28,886 nt of DNA. It comes from an uncultured Clostridia bacterium. Its GTDB lineage: Bacteria > Bacillota > Clostridia > Lachnospirales > Lachnospiraceae. The notes under the pieces were generated by a model that was not told the DNA's origin, searched no databases, and worked only from the letters and a program-made list of their open reading frames with translations. Positions 1-7,580 of this stretch are shown one piece after another (position 1 is the first letter of the stretch; each line of letters begins with the position of its first letter). The position numbers and the translations under genes are program-made. The stretch is from NCBI GenBank assembly GCA_945622055.1, contig CALZBV010000006.1, positions 1 to 28,886 of the forward strand, read 5' to 3'.

Positions 1-2311
1 CCGACAAAGAAAGCACTCTGCAGGATGTGTTTTTCTCCAGCAGCTCCGCCACCGGCCGGGATGCCTCAAGTGCTTCCGGATCAAGATTTACTCCCTTTTT
101 GGAAAGAAGCATGGTTACCGCAGCAAGAGCACTGCTTTCTCCTTTCCCGCTCCGTTTCTCGGCGACACCGGCTGCCTCAGCCGAAGCAGCTTTTACACCA
201 CGCTCCCAGACAATTCTTCCATCCTCTGAGATTACCGTGCCCGCCACCCTGTCTGCAGTAAGAATTGCCTCGGAAGCGCTCCGGCAGGTCTGCCGTATTT
301 TCCCGTAGCAATACACAAAATAGGTCTCCATACTACGCTCCAGCTCACCGATACGAACCGTGGGATCCTTTGATGAAACCGTATAGCCTGCCTGTATCTT
401 CTTCGGAAGCTCACCCATTTCAAAGGAAGACGGAAAAGAAACATAGTATTCTGTCAGCATACGCTCTGTAATTCTTTTTTCCAGCGTAACCTTGCCCTGC
501 ACCGCCGTATCCCGGATCAGAATATAGTCACTCTCAGTTTCACGATATCCCTCCGGAAAATTTTTCTCCAGGCGATAAAGCTGAATGACATTGGCATCCG
601 TCTGTACCGACTCCACAAAATACCCCGGCTTTTGATACTCCTTACGTACTTCTCCCTCCGCGGTACGAATCTCTACGCGAAACAAAGCCCTCGTAAGTGA
701 CATATCCTCATTTTCGTAAATATCAGATTCACGCCCGTAACCGCATATCAGATTATCTTCGGACATCCCTAACAGCCGGATGTATTCACCCTGCGGCGGG
801 TATACCTTCTCAATTTTCGCCGTCTCCGGAAACAAAAGCTGTATGCAGTCCGTTTTTCCACGCTCCTGATAGGCCAGATAGCGCTTTGCAGCCGAAAACA
901 CATAATCCTCTGAATCGATTTCCTCCGCCAGAACCGAAAGCTCCTCTGTAATCAGGTTGTAGGAATACAGGCTTCCATTTACCATAAAGAAAAAAACATC
1001 AAATTCATTCACATACGCAAACGCTCCGACCTCACCCCGAAGCAGCTGATAGGTCGTGTTTACCGGCGCATAAACCAGTTCCTCCAACCTTCCTTCCGCA
1101 GCCAGATACCGGTATACAAACAATCCGACTCTCCCCTCATAGCTGCCACGGTTGCGGTAACCGCTGACCATAAAGGTAATGTTCCCATCTGCTTCCGTCT
1201 TTAGCACTAAAATGTCATGTCCGGTCTGCAGTCCGAGCATCCGCTCATACTGCGCGGTAGAGGCAAATACGGTTGAGATTGTATTGGTGGCAAGGCTGTA
1301 GGAATACAGCGAACCATTCCTTACAAAGGCTACCGTACTGTAATCCGCGTTCGGATACAGCTGCTGCTCTCTTCCGGAAATCAGACCAAGCTTTAAATCA
1401 CTCTGCGTAAGACTTGCGTTGTCCGAATCAAATAATGTCTGTGTCGTTCTCTCATAATTCAGCAAATGAATGACCGGACCGAGATACCGGATTCGGAAAT
1501 TCTCCTCCGTCCGGAAAAACTCATCTCCGTACCCGGCATTCACTTTAACAATACTGCGTACCGTTGCAGTCATAATATCCTGATAAAACTCCGTTACGGT
1601 GATGACCGGCTCCACAACCGTCTCCGGTGCCAGATCCCCCCAGCATACCAGCTGGTAGTTGGAATGAATGTCCACATATCCAAAGGTATCCGAAGGTGCG
1701 TCAGACTTCATCTCCAGATACGGAATGACTTTGTCACGCGCCTCTGGCAGCGTGCTCCTCGTATTCTCCAGAAACTCACGCAAAAACGCAAGCTTCGGCG
1801 AAAGCTGCGGATTCTTGTACTGCTTCAGGCGGAAATAATAATAAATCCGTTTGCCGACATCATTGATTAAGGTCACACGGACCGCATATTCCGTTCCCTC
1901 CTGCAAATCTGCCTTTACACGAATACGTACCTTTTTGTGCACTCCGTCCTTATCAAAGGCATTGATTGTCCCGGAATCGAGTTCCTCTTTTCCGGATACA
2001 TCCATAATCTCATATTTCAAACGCCGGATTGTCATATCATATTCGTTAATATCCAGCATAAATTCCATGTTACTGTCCACCGGAATCAAATCTGCACGAT
2101 TGAGTGTCGTGTCAAGATTTGAGGTGTAACCGTAGAGACAGCTGATTTTTTCTCCGCAGGTAACAACCGAAACCGTCGGAAGTGCCGCTTCACCAAGCTC
2201 TACCGTCTCTATGGTCTTTGAAAAGGATTTGGTTCCAATCCGGCTTCCGAAAAAGAACACAGAAGCCGCAAATACCACAATTAAAATCAAAAAACGAACA
2301 ATATGCTTCAT
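1..2311 (-). CDS. Large membrane-anchored extracytoplasmic protein, C-terminus missing (off left edge)
   Basis: An open frame runs without a stop from an ATG at 2309-2311 to the left edge, giving about 770 residues. GGAG lies just upstream of the start. Residues 5-22 form one hydrophobic helix after a short basic start, so the protein is probably tethered with its bulk outside the cell. The body looks beta-rich. Two near-identical motifs, NGSLYSYSLATNTIS near residue 330 and NGSLYSYNLITEELS near residue 443, suggest propeller-like blades. The last visible residues (PVAELLEKNTSCRVLSLS) recall the start of a C39-like cysteine peptidase domain seen in some Lachnospiraceae surface proteins, but that domain lies outside the window, so this is a guess. 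It follows the split methyltransferase after 31 bases and is probably co-transcribed with it. The function is not recognised. Confidence 0.85.
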   Translation of the reverse strand, partial: MKHIVRFLILIVVFAASVFFFGSRIGTKSFSKTIETVELGEAALPTVSVVTCGEKISCLYGYTSNLDTTLNRADLIPVDSNMEFMLDINEYDMTIRRLKYEIMDVSGKEELDSGTINAFDKDGVHKKVRIRVKADLQEGTEYAVRVTLINDVGKRIYYYFRLKQYKNPQLSPKLAFLREFLENTRSTLPEARDKVIPYLEMKSDAPSDTFGYVDIHSNYQLVCWGDLAPETVVEPVITVTEFYQDIMTATVRSIVKVNAGYGDEFFRTEENFRIRYLGPVIHLLNYERTTQTLFDSDNASLTQSDLKLGLISGREQQLYPNADYSTVAFVRNGSLYSYSLATNTISTVFASTAQYERMLGLQTGHDILVLKTEADGNITFMVSGYRNRGSYEGRVGLFVYRYLAAEGRLEELVYAPVNTTYQLLRGEVGAFAYVNEFDVFFFMVNGSLYSYNLITEELSVLAEEIDSEDYVFSAAKRYLAYQERGKTDCIQLLFPETAKIEKVYPPQGEYIRLLGMSEDNLICGYGRESDIYENEDMSLTRALFRVEIRTAEGEVRKEYQKPGYFVESVQTDANVIQLYRLEKNFPEGYRETESDYILIRDTAVQGKVTLEKRITERMLTEYYVSFPSSFEMGELPKKIQAGYTVSSKDPTVRIGELERSMETYFVYCYGKIRQTCRSASEAILTADRVAGTVISEDGRIVWERGVKAASAEAAGVAEKRSGKGESSALAAVTMLLSKKGVNLDPEALEASRPVAELLEKNTSCRVLSLS

Positions 2312-2342
2312 TTTCTTCTCCAACTACCTGCGTAAAACCACG

Positions 2343-3215
2343 TTAATGCTCTTCTCTCTCCATTAACAGCCGATACAGCGTCGGCTGTGTATTGCAAAAC
2401 GAAAGCAGCGGCGAAAGCCCGGACATAAGCGCAGTCCTTATCTCCTCCATGCTTTTGTTTTCCTTCTTTACCGCACGAATCAAAATATTTTTCGGGGTGT
2501 GCTCCATATCAATAAACTCCAAAAGCTGTGCTTTATAGCCACAGACCTCCAAAACATTTGCACGAAACGCATCCGTCATAAGCGCTGACATGCGCTCCCG
2601 TACAATCCCATACTTTGTAAAGCTCTGTAACGGTTCGCATTCCATCTGACGGTTCCACTCATGCTGGCAGCACGGCACGGACAAAATCACGGAGGCATTC
2701 CAGCAAAGCGCCTTAAAAAGCGCATAATCCGTTGCCGTATCACACGCATGCAGTGTTACAACCATATCCACTGCGTTGTCTTTGGTATAATCTGCAATAT
2801 CACCGCACAAAAACTCCAGCTTGTCATAGCCGTAAGCCCTTGCAAGCGTACTGCAGTGTTCGATCACCGACTCCTTTAAATCCAGTCCCGTGATACGGAC
2901 ATCATAGCCCTTCAGAATATGCAGGTAGTAATAAATTGCAAACGTCAGATATGATTTGCCGCAGCCGAAATCAAGGATTCGCAGCTCCTTCTTTTTCGGA
3001 AGTGCAGGCAGAATATCCTCAATGAACTCCAGAAAACGGTTAATCTGGCGGAATTTATCATATTGTGCCTTTACTACCGTTCCCTCCTTTGTCATTACCC
3101 CGAGGTCAATGAGAAACGGCACCGGTGTACCCTCCTCTAAAAGATAGTGCTTTTTACGGTTGTGCTCCCTCGGAAGCACAACCGGATTCTCCTGCTTCTG
3201 CTTTTTACATTTCAC
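2343..3215 (-). CDS. Class I SAM-dependent methyltransferase, catalytic part of a split gene
   Basis: This 290-residue protein carries a Rossmann methyltransferase fold. Motif I is DFGCGKSYL at residues 82-90, the acidic GLDL strand end is near 110-113, and HACDTATD is at 156-163, followed by PCCQHE at 181-186. The pattern fits the Methyltransf_32 type; the substrate is unknown. The start is GTG at 3213-3215, overlapping the TGA of the upstream reading frame (GTGA), with AGGAG five bases upstream. Its first eleven residues repeat the last eleven of the upstream frame because of an exact 32-bp duplication. Removing one copy would rejoin both frames into one protein of about 393 residues, the length I expect for intact clostridial relatives. 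The piece holds the whole catalytic domain, so it may still work if translated. Alternatively the split is an assembly or sequencing error. Confidence 0.85.
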   Translation of the reverse strand: MKCKKQKQENPVVLPREHNRKKHYLLEEGTPVPFLIDLGVMTKEGTVVKAQYDKFRQINRFLEFIEDILPALPKKKELRILDFGCGKSYLTFAIYYYLHILKGYDVRITGLDLKESVIEHCSTLARAYGYDKLEFLCGDIADYTKDNAVDMVVTLHACDTATDYALFKALCWNASVILSVPCCQHEWNRQMECEPLQSFTKYGIVRERMSALMTDAFRANVLEVCGYKAQLLEFIDMEHTPKNILIRAVKKENKSMEEIRTALMSGLSPLLSFCNTQPTLYRLLMEREEH

Positions 3216-3247
3216 GGATTCTCCTGCTTCTGCTTTTTACATTTCAC
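3184..3247. repeat. Exact 32-bp tandem duplication inside the methyltransferase gene
   Basis: Positions 3184-3215 and 3216-3247 are identical 32-base units (match extended by two more bases, GG, at 3248-3249). Because 32 is not a multiple of three, the duplication shifts frame and brings a TGA into the upstream frame at 3212-3214. On the minus strand each unit reads from GTGAAATG to GAGAATCC, so the first copy supplies AGGAG and the second supplies a GTG five bases later, an accidental ribosome binding site and start. Confidence 0.95.
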
Positions 3248-3556
3248 GGTTTCGGTTCCCTTTTTTCCAATCAAAACGGTTCTTTGGGAAAATACCGAGG
3301 TAAGCTCCACCTGACGGAAGCCCGTCTCCTCCAGCCTCTTTATAGCCTCCCCGGCGACCTCCGCCTCCTCACAGTTCGAATGAAACACCTGATTTTTTCG
3401 GTATTCCTCAATCTGATACTTCATTTTCCCTTTGACTGCTACCGGATATATCTTTACTCTGGAAAGGTCCGACTGCTTCGGTGCATTGCTGAGAACCAGA
3501 AGCTTAAGCCCTTCCTGTATTCCTTCTTCAATTGCTTTTTTGGCTTCCTGTCCCAT
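3212..3556 (-). CDS. N-terminal fragment of the split SAM methyltransferase
   Basis: This 114-residue frame starts at the ATG at 3554-3556, five bases after AAGGA. An ATG five codons further upstream lacks a Shine-Dalgarno site. The fragment has a mixed alpha/beta N-terminal domain with KIYPVAVKGKMKYQIEEYRKN followed by HSN, as found in front of the catalytic domain in clostridial methyltransferases of this group. It ends in VKCKKQKQENP, exactly the sequence that begins the next gene after its start codon, and its stop overlaps that gene's GTG. It is best read as the upstream half of one ancestral gene interrupted by the 32-bp duplication. Whether the domain acts alone, pairs with the catalytic half or is lost cannot be told from sequence. 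Confidence 0.75.
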   Translation of the reverse strand: MGQEAKKAIEEGIQEGLKLLVLSNAPKQSDLSRVKIYPVAVKGKMKYQIEEYRKNQVFHSNCEEAEVAGEAIKRLEETGFRQVELTSVFSQRTVLIGKKGTETVKCKKQKQENP

Positions 3557-3624
3557 CGCATTCCTTTCCATGAAGTGCCGGTTGACACTTTCATTCTCTC
3601 ATATCTATCCCCAAATCCATTTTC

Positions 3625-3652
3625 AGTATATCATACTATCCCCCAATTTCAA
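3625..3652 (-). promoter_or_regulatory. Sigma-A-like promoter for the methyltransferase operon
   Basis: On the minus strand TTGAAA (3647-3652) and TATACT (3625-3630) are separated by 16 bases. The site lies about 70 bases ahead of the ATG at 3556 and faces the methyltransferase and surface-protein genes. The rest of the 169 bases between 3557 and 3725 shows no clear terminator for ywmB. Confidence 0.6.
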
Positions 3653-3725
3653 GCACTTCCGTCCGCGGTGTTTGTCATGCAGAACACAACTGCCGGATAA
3701 AAGCTTGCCCTGACATCTCCCGTTT

Positions 3726-4481
3726 TCAAAATCCGATTGGGGAAGCAATCATTACCTCGGTGCAGTCTGCCCCGGCATCATACGTTATTGCCGTCTGCAC
3801 ATTAACCTTTTTCCCACCTACCGTAAGGTAATGCTCCTCTGCCGCAGTATAACCGTACACCGTGTAATTATCATTCTCGCGGTGCTCATACGAAATCCTG
3901 GCACAAAGCTGCTCCATTACCTCATCGGCCAGACGGTCCTTCATTGCGAGCGGAAGCTCCCCCGAATACAGCCCTGTCAGCGAAAAGGTCGTGGAAATCT
4001 CCGTAAGGGAAAGCCTCTCTGCTGCCTGCTCCATCTGCTGCTTCAGCTCTGCTGCTGCCTCTGCGGATGCATCCCGTAGTGTAATTTCCGCACAGAGATA
4101 GTCCTCCTGCTCCGCAGGAAGTCTTACCAGCTTAATCGAAGAAAATGCTCCTGCCGCCATCTTCTCATAAATCAGCTCCTCCCGTCCGGCAAAGGAAGCA
4201 CGTCTTGGCTCCTCCGTTAAGGAAAGTCCAATCTTTTTCGCAAAGGAAAGCAGCAGCCGTTCTTCGCCGGAGTGCCGGTCCTTTTGCGGTATTCTGGCCG
4301 TAAGGTTAATCCTTCCTTCACTATGCTCAAACGCAAGCGACCGGAAAACCCCCGCAATACTCATCCTGGAACGCATTGCGCGGTTCACTGTTCCCTGAAA
4401 AAGTGCAGCCACTGCAACCACCGCAGCTGCAAAATACATAATCCGTTGCCACTTCCGACCGGAATTCTCCTGGCTTTTCAT
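3726..4481 (-). CDS. ywmB: YwmB-like protein (TATA-box-binding-protein-like fold), membrane anchored
   Basis: The protein is 251 residues long with one hydrophobic helix near residues 14-30, then a mixed alpha/beta exported region. Length, anchor, two-part layout and conserved stretches such as FSLTGLYSGELPL match the YwmB family (DUF1779) of Firmicutes, named for a fold resembling the TATA-binding protein. Its molecular role is not established; B. subtilis ywmB lies near cell-wall genes. The start is the ATG at 4479-4481 with AGGAGG nine bases upstream, and that ribosome binding site is locked in an inverted repeat (separate entry). The gene follows the ClpX gene after a 92-base gap. I see no convincing terminator behind it. 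Confidence 0.75.
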   Translation of the reverse strand: MKSQENSGRKWQRIMYFAAAVVAVAALFQGTVNRAMRSRMSIAGVFRSLAFEHSEGRINLTARIPQKDRHSGEERLLLSFAKKIGLSLTEEPRRASFAGREELIYEKMAAGAFSSIKLVRLPAEQEDYLCAEITLRDASAEAAAELKQQMEQAAERLSLTEISTTFSLTGLYSGELPLAMKDRLADEVMEQLCARISYEHRENDNYTVYGYTAAEEHYLTVGGKKVNVQTAITYDAGADCTEVMIASPIGF

Positions 4482-4483
4482 AA

Positions 4484-4522
4484 AAATACTCCTCCTGACT
4501 TAGTTCTTTTTGAGGAGTATTT
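4484..4522 (-). promoter_or_regulatory. RNA hairpin overlapping the ywmB ribosome binding site
   Basis: In the transcript AAATACTCCTC (4522-4512) is followed, after a 17-base loop, by its perfect complement GAGGAGTATTT (4494-4484), then TT and the ywmB ATG. The AGGAGG at 4496-4491 overlaps the downstream arm, so folding would hide most of the Shine-Dalgarno site. A run of five T ends the stem, so it could also act as an intrinsic terminator or attenuator between the clpX and ywmB genes. Confidence 0.6.
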
Positions 4523-4573
4523 CCTTTTCTTTCCTGTTTATTCCGGGAAAACACGGAACAGAGTATTTCCGTA

Positions 4574-5989
4574 TTATCCCCGCATCTCAATCACCGGACC
4601 GCCACAGCCACGGATATAGTCTCCGGTAATCGTTACACGTCCGATGTTTTCGTCCTTCGGAATCTCGTACATAATATCCAGCATAACCTCTTCCAGGATT
4701 GCACGAAGTGCACGCGCTCCGGTGTCCTTTTTCAGAGCCCGCTCCGCAATTGCCTCCAGGGCATCCTCGGAAAACTTAAGCTCAACCTCATCCAGCTCAA
4801 GCAGATGCTCATACTGCTTCAAAATCGCATTCTTCGGCTCGGAAAGTACACGAATCATCTGTTCCTTTCCAAGCCCCTGCAGGGAGAATACCACCGGAAG
4901 ACGGCCCAGAAATTCCGGAATCATTCCGTATTCCCGCAAATCCTCTACCGTTACCTTATCTAAAAGCTGCCGGTCCTCATCGTATTTGTCCTTTAAGTCG
5001 GAGCCAAAGCCTACGCCGGCAGTCTTATTCAGACGGTTGCGAATGATTTTCTCTAAATCCGGAAAGGCACCCCCACAGATAAAGAGGATATTTTTCGTGT
5101 TAATCGTAGTCATCGGAACCATGGCATTCTTGTTCGTTGCACCGACCGGAACCTCTACCTCACTGCCCTCTAAAAGCTTTAACAGCCCCTGCTGTACCGA
5201 TTCACCGCTGACATCACGGCTGTTCGTATTTCTCTTTTTGGCTATCTTGTCGATTTCATCAATAAAAACAATTCCTTTTTCTGCGCGCTCCACATCATTG
5301 TCAGCAGCGGCAAGGAGCTTGGAAAGCACACTCTCCACATCATCTCCGATGTAGCCTGCCTCGGTAAGGGAGGTTGCATCCGTGATTGCAAGCGGCACAT
5401 TTAAAAGTCTTGCCAGTGTTTTTACCAGATACGTTTTACCGGAACCGGTCGGTCCAAGCATAAGCATGTTGGATTTATCGAGTTCAATCTTCGGCTCCTT
5501 CTCAAGCACACGCTTGTAGTGGTTATACACCGCCACGGAAATGACCTTCTTGGCCTTTTCCTGTCCGATTACATATTCGTCCAGCTCGGCTTTGATTTTG
5601 TGCGGCGGCTTTAACGTTTTCATATTCAGCTCGGCAAGCTCTTCCTTTTTCTTTTCCTTTTCCGCTTCCTTCGGCTTTTTCTTCACCTTCGGCATCTTCG
5701 GTGCATCCGAAAGGAACCGGAACATCGACGGGTCCAGCGCAAACATATCCATTCCCGGAAAATTCGTGGAATTTATGGAATTAAACGTCTTCTGCAGACA
5801 ATCGTTACATACCTTTAAATCATTCGGCATATGAAGCATTTTCCCTGCCACGCTTTCCGGTCTGCGACACAGATAGCAGTATTCTTCATAATCCGCATTC
5901 TTTTTTTCCGTTTTGTCGGAGGACTTTTTTTCTTCCACCCCGTCCGTTTTTTCTTCCCTCATTTCTTCATTCTTTTCTTCGTCCATCAT
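4574..5989 (-). CDS. clpX: ClpX-type AAA+ unfoldase with charged N-terminal extension, possible paralogue
   Basis: This 471-residue protein has all the main parts of ClpX. A four-cysteine zinc-binding domain is at residues 38-64 (C38, C41, C61, C64), Walker A GPTGSGKT at 179-186, pore loop GYIG at 212-215, Walker B VFIDEIDK at 241-248, and a sensor-2 region with TGARALRAIL near the end. The ClpP-docking loop reads VGFG (326-329) instead of the usual IGFG. Before the zinc domain are about 35 extra, highly charged residues, and a Lys/Glu-rich linker covers about 101-120. No clpP or tig is nearby; the neighbours are a sugar transferase (9 bases upstream) and ywmB. This suggests a second ClpX beside the housekeeping one, but the rest of the genome is not visible. 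GAGGTG precedes two successive ATGs; the first is used here. Confidence 0.9.
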   Translation of the reverse strand: MMDEEKNEEMREEKTDGVEEKKSSDKTEKKNADYEEYCYLCRRPESVAGKMLHMPNDLKVCNDCLQKTFNSINSTNFPGMDMFALDPSMFRFLSDAPKMPKVKKKPKEAEKEKKKEELAELNMKTLKPPHKIKAELDEYVIGQEKAKKVISVAVYNHYKRVLEKEPKIELDKSNMLMLGPTGSGKTYLVKTLARLLNVPLAITDATSLTEAGYIGDDVESVLSKLLAAADNDVERAEKGIVFIDEIDKIAKKRNTNSRDVSGESVQQGLLKLLEGSEVEVPVGATNKNAMVPMTTINTKNILFICGGAFPDLEKIIRNRLNKTAGVGFGSDLKDKYDEDRQLLDKVTVEDLREYGMIPEFLGRLPVVFSLQGLGKEQMIRVLSEPKNAILKQYEHLLELDEVELKFSEDALEAIAERALKKDTGARALRAILEEVMLDIMYEIPKDENIGRVTITGDYIRGCGGPVIEMRG

Positions 5990-5998
5990 TTCACCTCA

Positions 5999-7396
5999 TC
6001 AATATGCATTCTTGTTAATAAATCCTCTAAATACTGTCAGAACCAGAATCAGAACATCAAGTCCGACACTCCAGTTTTCGATATAGTACAAATCGCAGTC
6101 AATCCGGCGGCGAATCGAGGTATCCCCGCGATAACCATTGACCTGTGCCCAGCCGGTCATGCCCGGACGTACCTGATGTTTTACCATATAACGCGGAATC
6201 TCTTCCTTAAACTTTTCCACAAAACGCGGGCGCTCCGGTCTGGGACCGATTAAGCTCATATCCCCCTTTAAAACATTAAACAGCTGCGGAAGCTCATCAA
6301 TGCTCGTTTTCCGGATAAACTTACCAATCCCGGTCACGCGCGTATCGTTCTTTTGCGTCCACGCCTTCTCTTCCTTCCCGCTTTCCTGTACGACCATCGA
6401 CCGGAATTTGTACATCTTAAATTCACGGTTATGAAGTCCTACGCGCACCTGGGAAAAGATGACCGGCCCATCGGAGGTCAGCTTTATAAGCAGCGCCACC
6501 AAAAGCATCGGAACCGAAAAAATCACAAGGCAGAGCAGTGCTCCCACGATATCCGCCAACCGCTTCAGGAAACGGTTTACTACATTGGAAAGCGGGTTCT
6601 TCCGGATATTAATGACCGGAAGTCCGTCCAGATCTTCAATATAAGGAACCGTCGGAATAATGTTGTTGTAATCCGGAATAAACTTTGTATGAACACCGGA
6701 ATACTCACATTTGGTTACAAGCTCCTCTAATTTATCATAATCATTAATCGAAAGCGTTACGGCAATTTCGTCGTATTCATTTTCGGAAAGATACTTCGGA
6801 AGCTCCGCAAGCGTTCCGATGACCGTAATCTTTTTGTAACGGGTTCCAACCGCCATTTTATCGTCTAAAATGCCATGAATATAGTAGCCCCACTGTGGGT
6901 TTTCCAGAATGCGGTCAATGTAGCCCTCCGCCGCGCGGCTGTAGCCTACAATCAGCATATGCTTTAAATTTTTTCCTCTTCTTCGGATTTTTTCAAGCAA
7001 AATCCGGACAAGCAGACGATACATACCGCAGGAAAAAACATTCCCCAGAAAGAAAAACACCAAAAACCAACGGGAAAGGTCGCCTTTGAACACATACAGC
7101 ATTACAATGAAGCTGACCGCACCTACAATATTCGCCACAATAAGGTTCCAGAGCTCGCGTAAAAAACTCCTCGCACGTTTCGGGCTGTACAGGCCGCAGA
7201 ACCGGTAAATGATAAGATATGTCGGAACAACCGCAATCAAAAACTGTAAATACCACTTAAGGTCATAATTTCCGGCTTTCTCCATCCCAAGCAGCACAAA
7301 GCGCAGAGAATACGCGGCCATATAGGCTATTACAATCATAACCGCATCTGCCAGGACATGCAGCCTGTTAAATGTCTGTTGATTATCCTTTATCAT
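5999..7396 (-). CDS. Undecaprenyl-phosphate sugar-1-phosphate transferase (polyprenyl glycosylphosphotransferase)
   Basis: This 465-residue membrane enzyme of the WcaJ/CpsE type adds the first sugar phosphate to undecaprenyl phosphate, starting repeat-unit synthesis of a surface polysaccharide at the inner face of the membrane. The order is four hydrophobic segments (about 15-35, 50-66, 86-104, 109-128), a CoA-binding-like nucleotide domain (about 145-260), a further membrane segment near 283-305 and the bacterial sugar transferase domain to the end. Family motifs include YKFRSM near 329, SIDELPQL at 365-372, GDMSLIGPRP near 378 and RPGMTGWAQVNGYRG near 410. The start is ATG 7394-7396 with AGGAG six bases upstream; a TTG 39 bases further up is less likely. 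The sugar cannot be told from sequence. It sits directly before clpX and shares its transcript. Confidence 0.9.
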   Translation of the reverse strand: MIKDNQQTFNRLHVLADAVMIVIAYMAAYSLRFVLLGMEKAGNYDLKWYLQFLIAVVPTYLIIYRFCGLYSPKRARSFLRELWNLIVANIVGAVSFIVMLYVFKGDLSRWFLVFFFLGNVFSCGMYRLLVRILLEKIRRRGKNLKHMLIVGYSRAAEGYIDRILENPQWGYYIHGILDDKMAVGTRYKKITVIGTLAELPKYLSENEYDEIAVTLSINDYDKLEELVTKCEYSGVHTKFIPDYNNIIPTVPYIEDLDGLPVINIRKNPLSNVVNRFLKRLADIVGALLCLVIFSVPMLLVALLIKLTSDGPVIFSQVRVGLHNREFKMYKFRSMVVQESGKEEKAWTQKNDTRVTGIGKFIRKTSIDELPQLFNVLKGDMSLIGPRPERPRFVEKFKEEIPRYMVKHQVRPGMTGWAQVNGYRGDTSIRRRIDCDLYYIENWSVGLDVLILVLTVFRGFINKNAY

Positions 7397-7447
7397 TAAA
7401 ATCTCCTGATTTCTTTCACTGTTTTGAGGCCACAACTCCTCTATGCT

Positions 7448-7476
7448 ATCTTACATGATTCTTCCCAAAACCACAA
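7448..7476 (-). promoter_or_regulatory. Possible promoter for the sugar transferase-clpX operon
   Basis: On the minus strand TTGTGG (7471-7476) and TAAGAT (7448-7453) are separated by 17 bases, about 50 bases ahead of the ATG at 7396. Both boxes deviate from consensus, so this is the best available candidate rather than a clear promoter. Confidence 0.35.
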
Positions 7477-7488
7477 CTGAAAATTTTC

Positions 7489-7508
7489 TTAACATCAAAA
7501 ATTGTTAA
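7489..7508. promoter_or_regulatory. Operator-like palindrome between divergent operons
   Basis: TTAACA (7489-7494) and TGTTAA (7503-7508) form a perfect inverted repeat around an 8-base AT-rich spacer. It lies in the 184-base gap between the divergent sugar transferase and htrA genes, upstream of the candidate promoters of both. The size and symmetry suit a dimeric repressor or activator; I do not recognise the regulator. Confidence 0.45.
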
Positions 7509-7538
7509 CCGATAAAACACAAAAGCTACACATTCTGC

Positions 7539-7547
7539 TGCTATGAT
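7539..7547 (+). promoter_or_regulatory. Extended -10 promoter for htrA
   Basis: TGCTATGAT at 7539-7547 matches an extended -10 element (TG, one base, then TATGAT). No good -35 box is present at 16-18 bases upstream, as is common with extended -10 promoters. Transcription would start near 7554, 27 bases before the htrA ATG. Confidence 0.5.
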
Positions 7548-7580
7548 AGGTGTCAGACAGAACAAAAGGAGGTCTTTTTT

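Noticed and set aside
7397..7435. Longer sugar transferase starting at TTG 7433-7435
   Set aside because: The AGGAG there abuts the TTG with almost no spacing, while ATG 7394-7396 has a well-spaced AGGAG, and the extra residues do not belong to the family.
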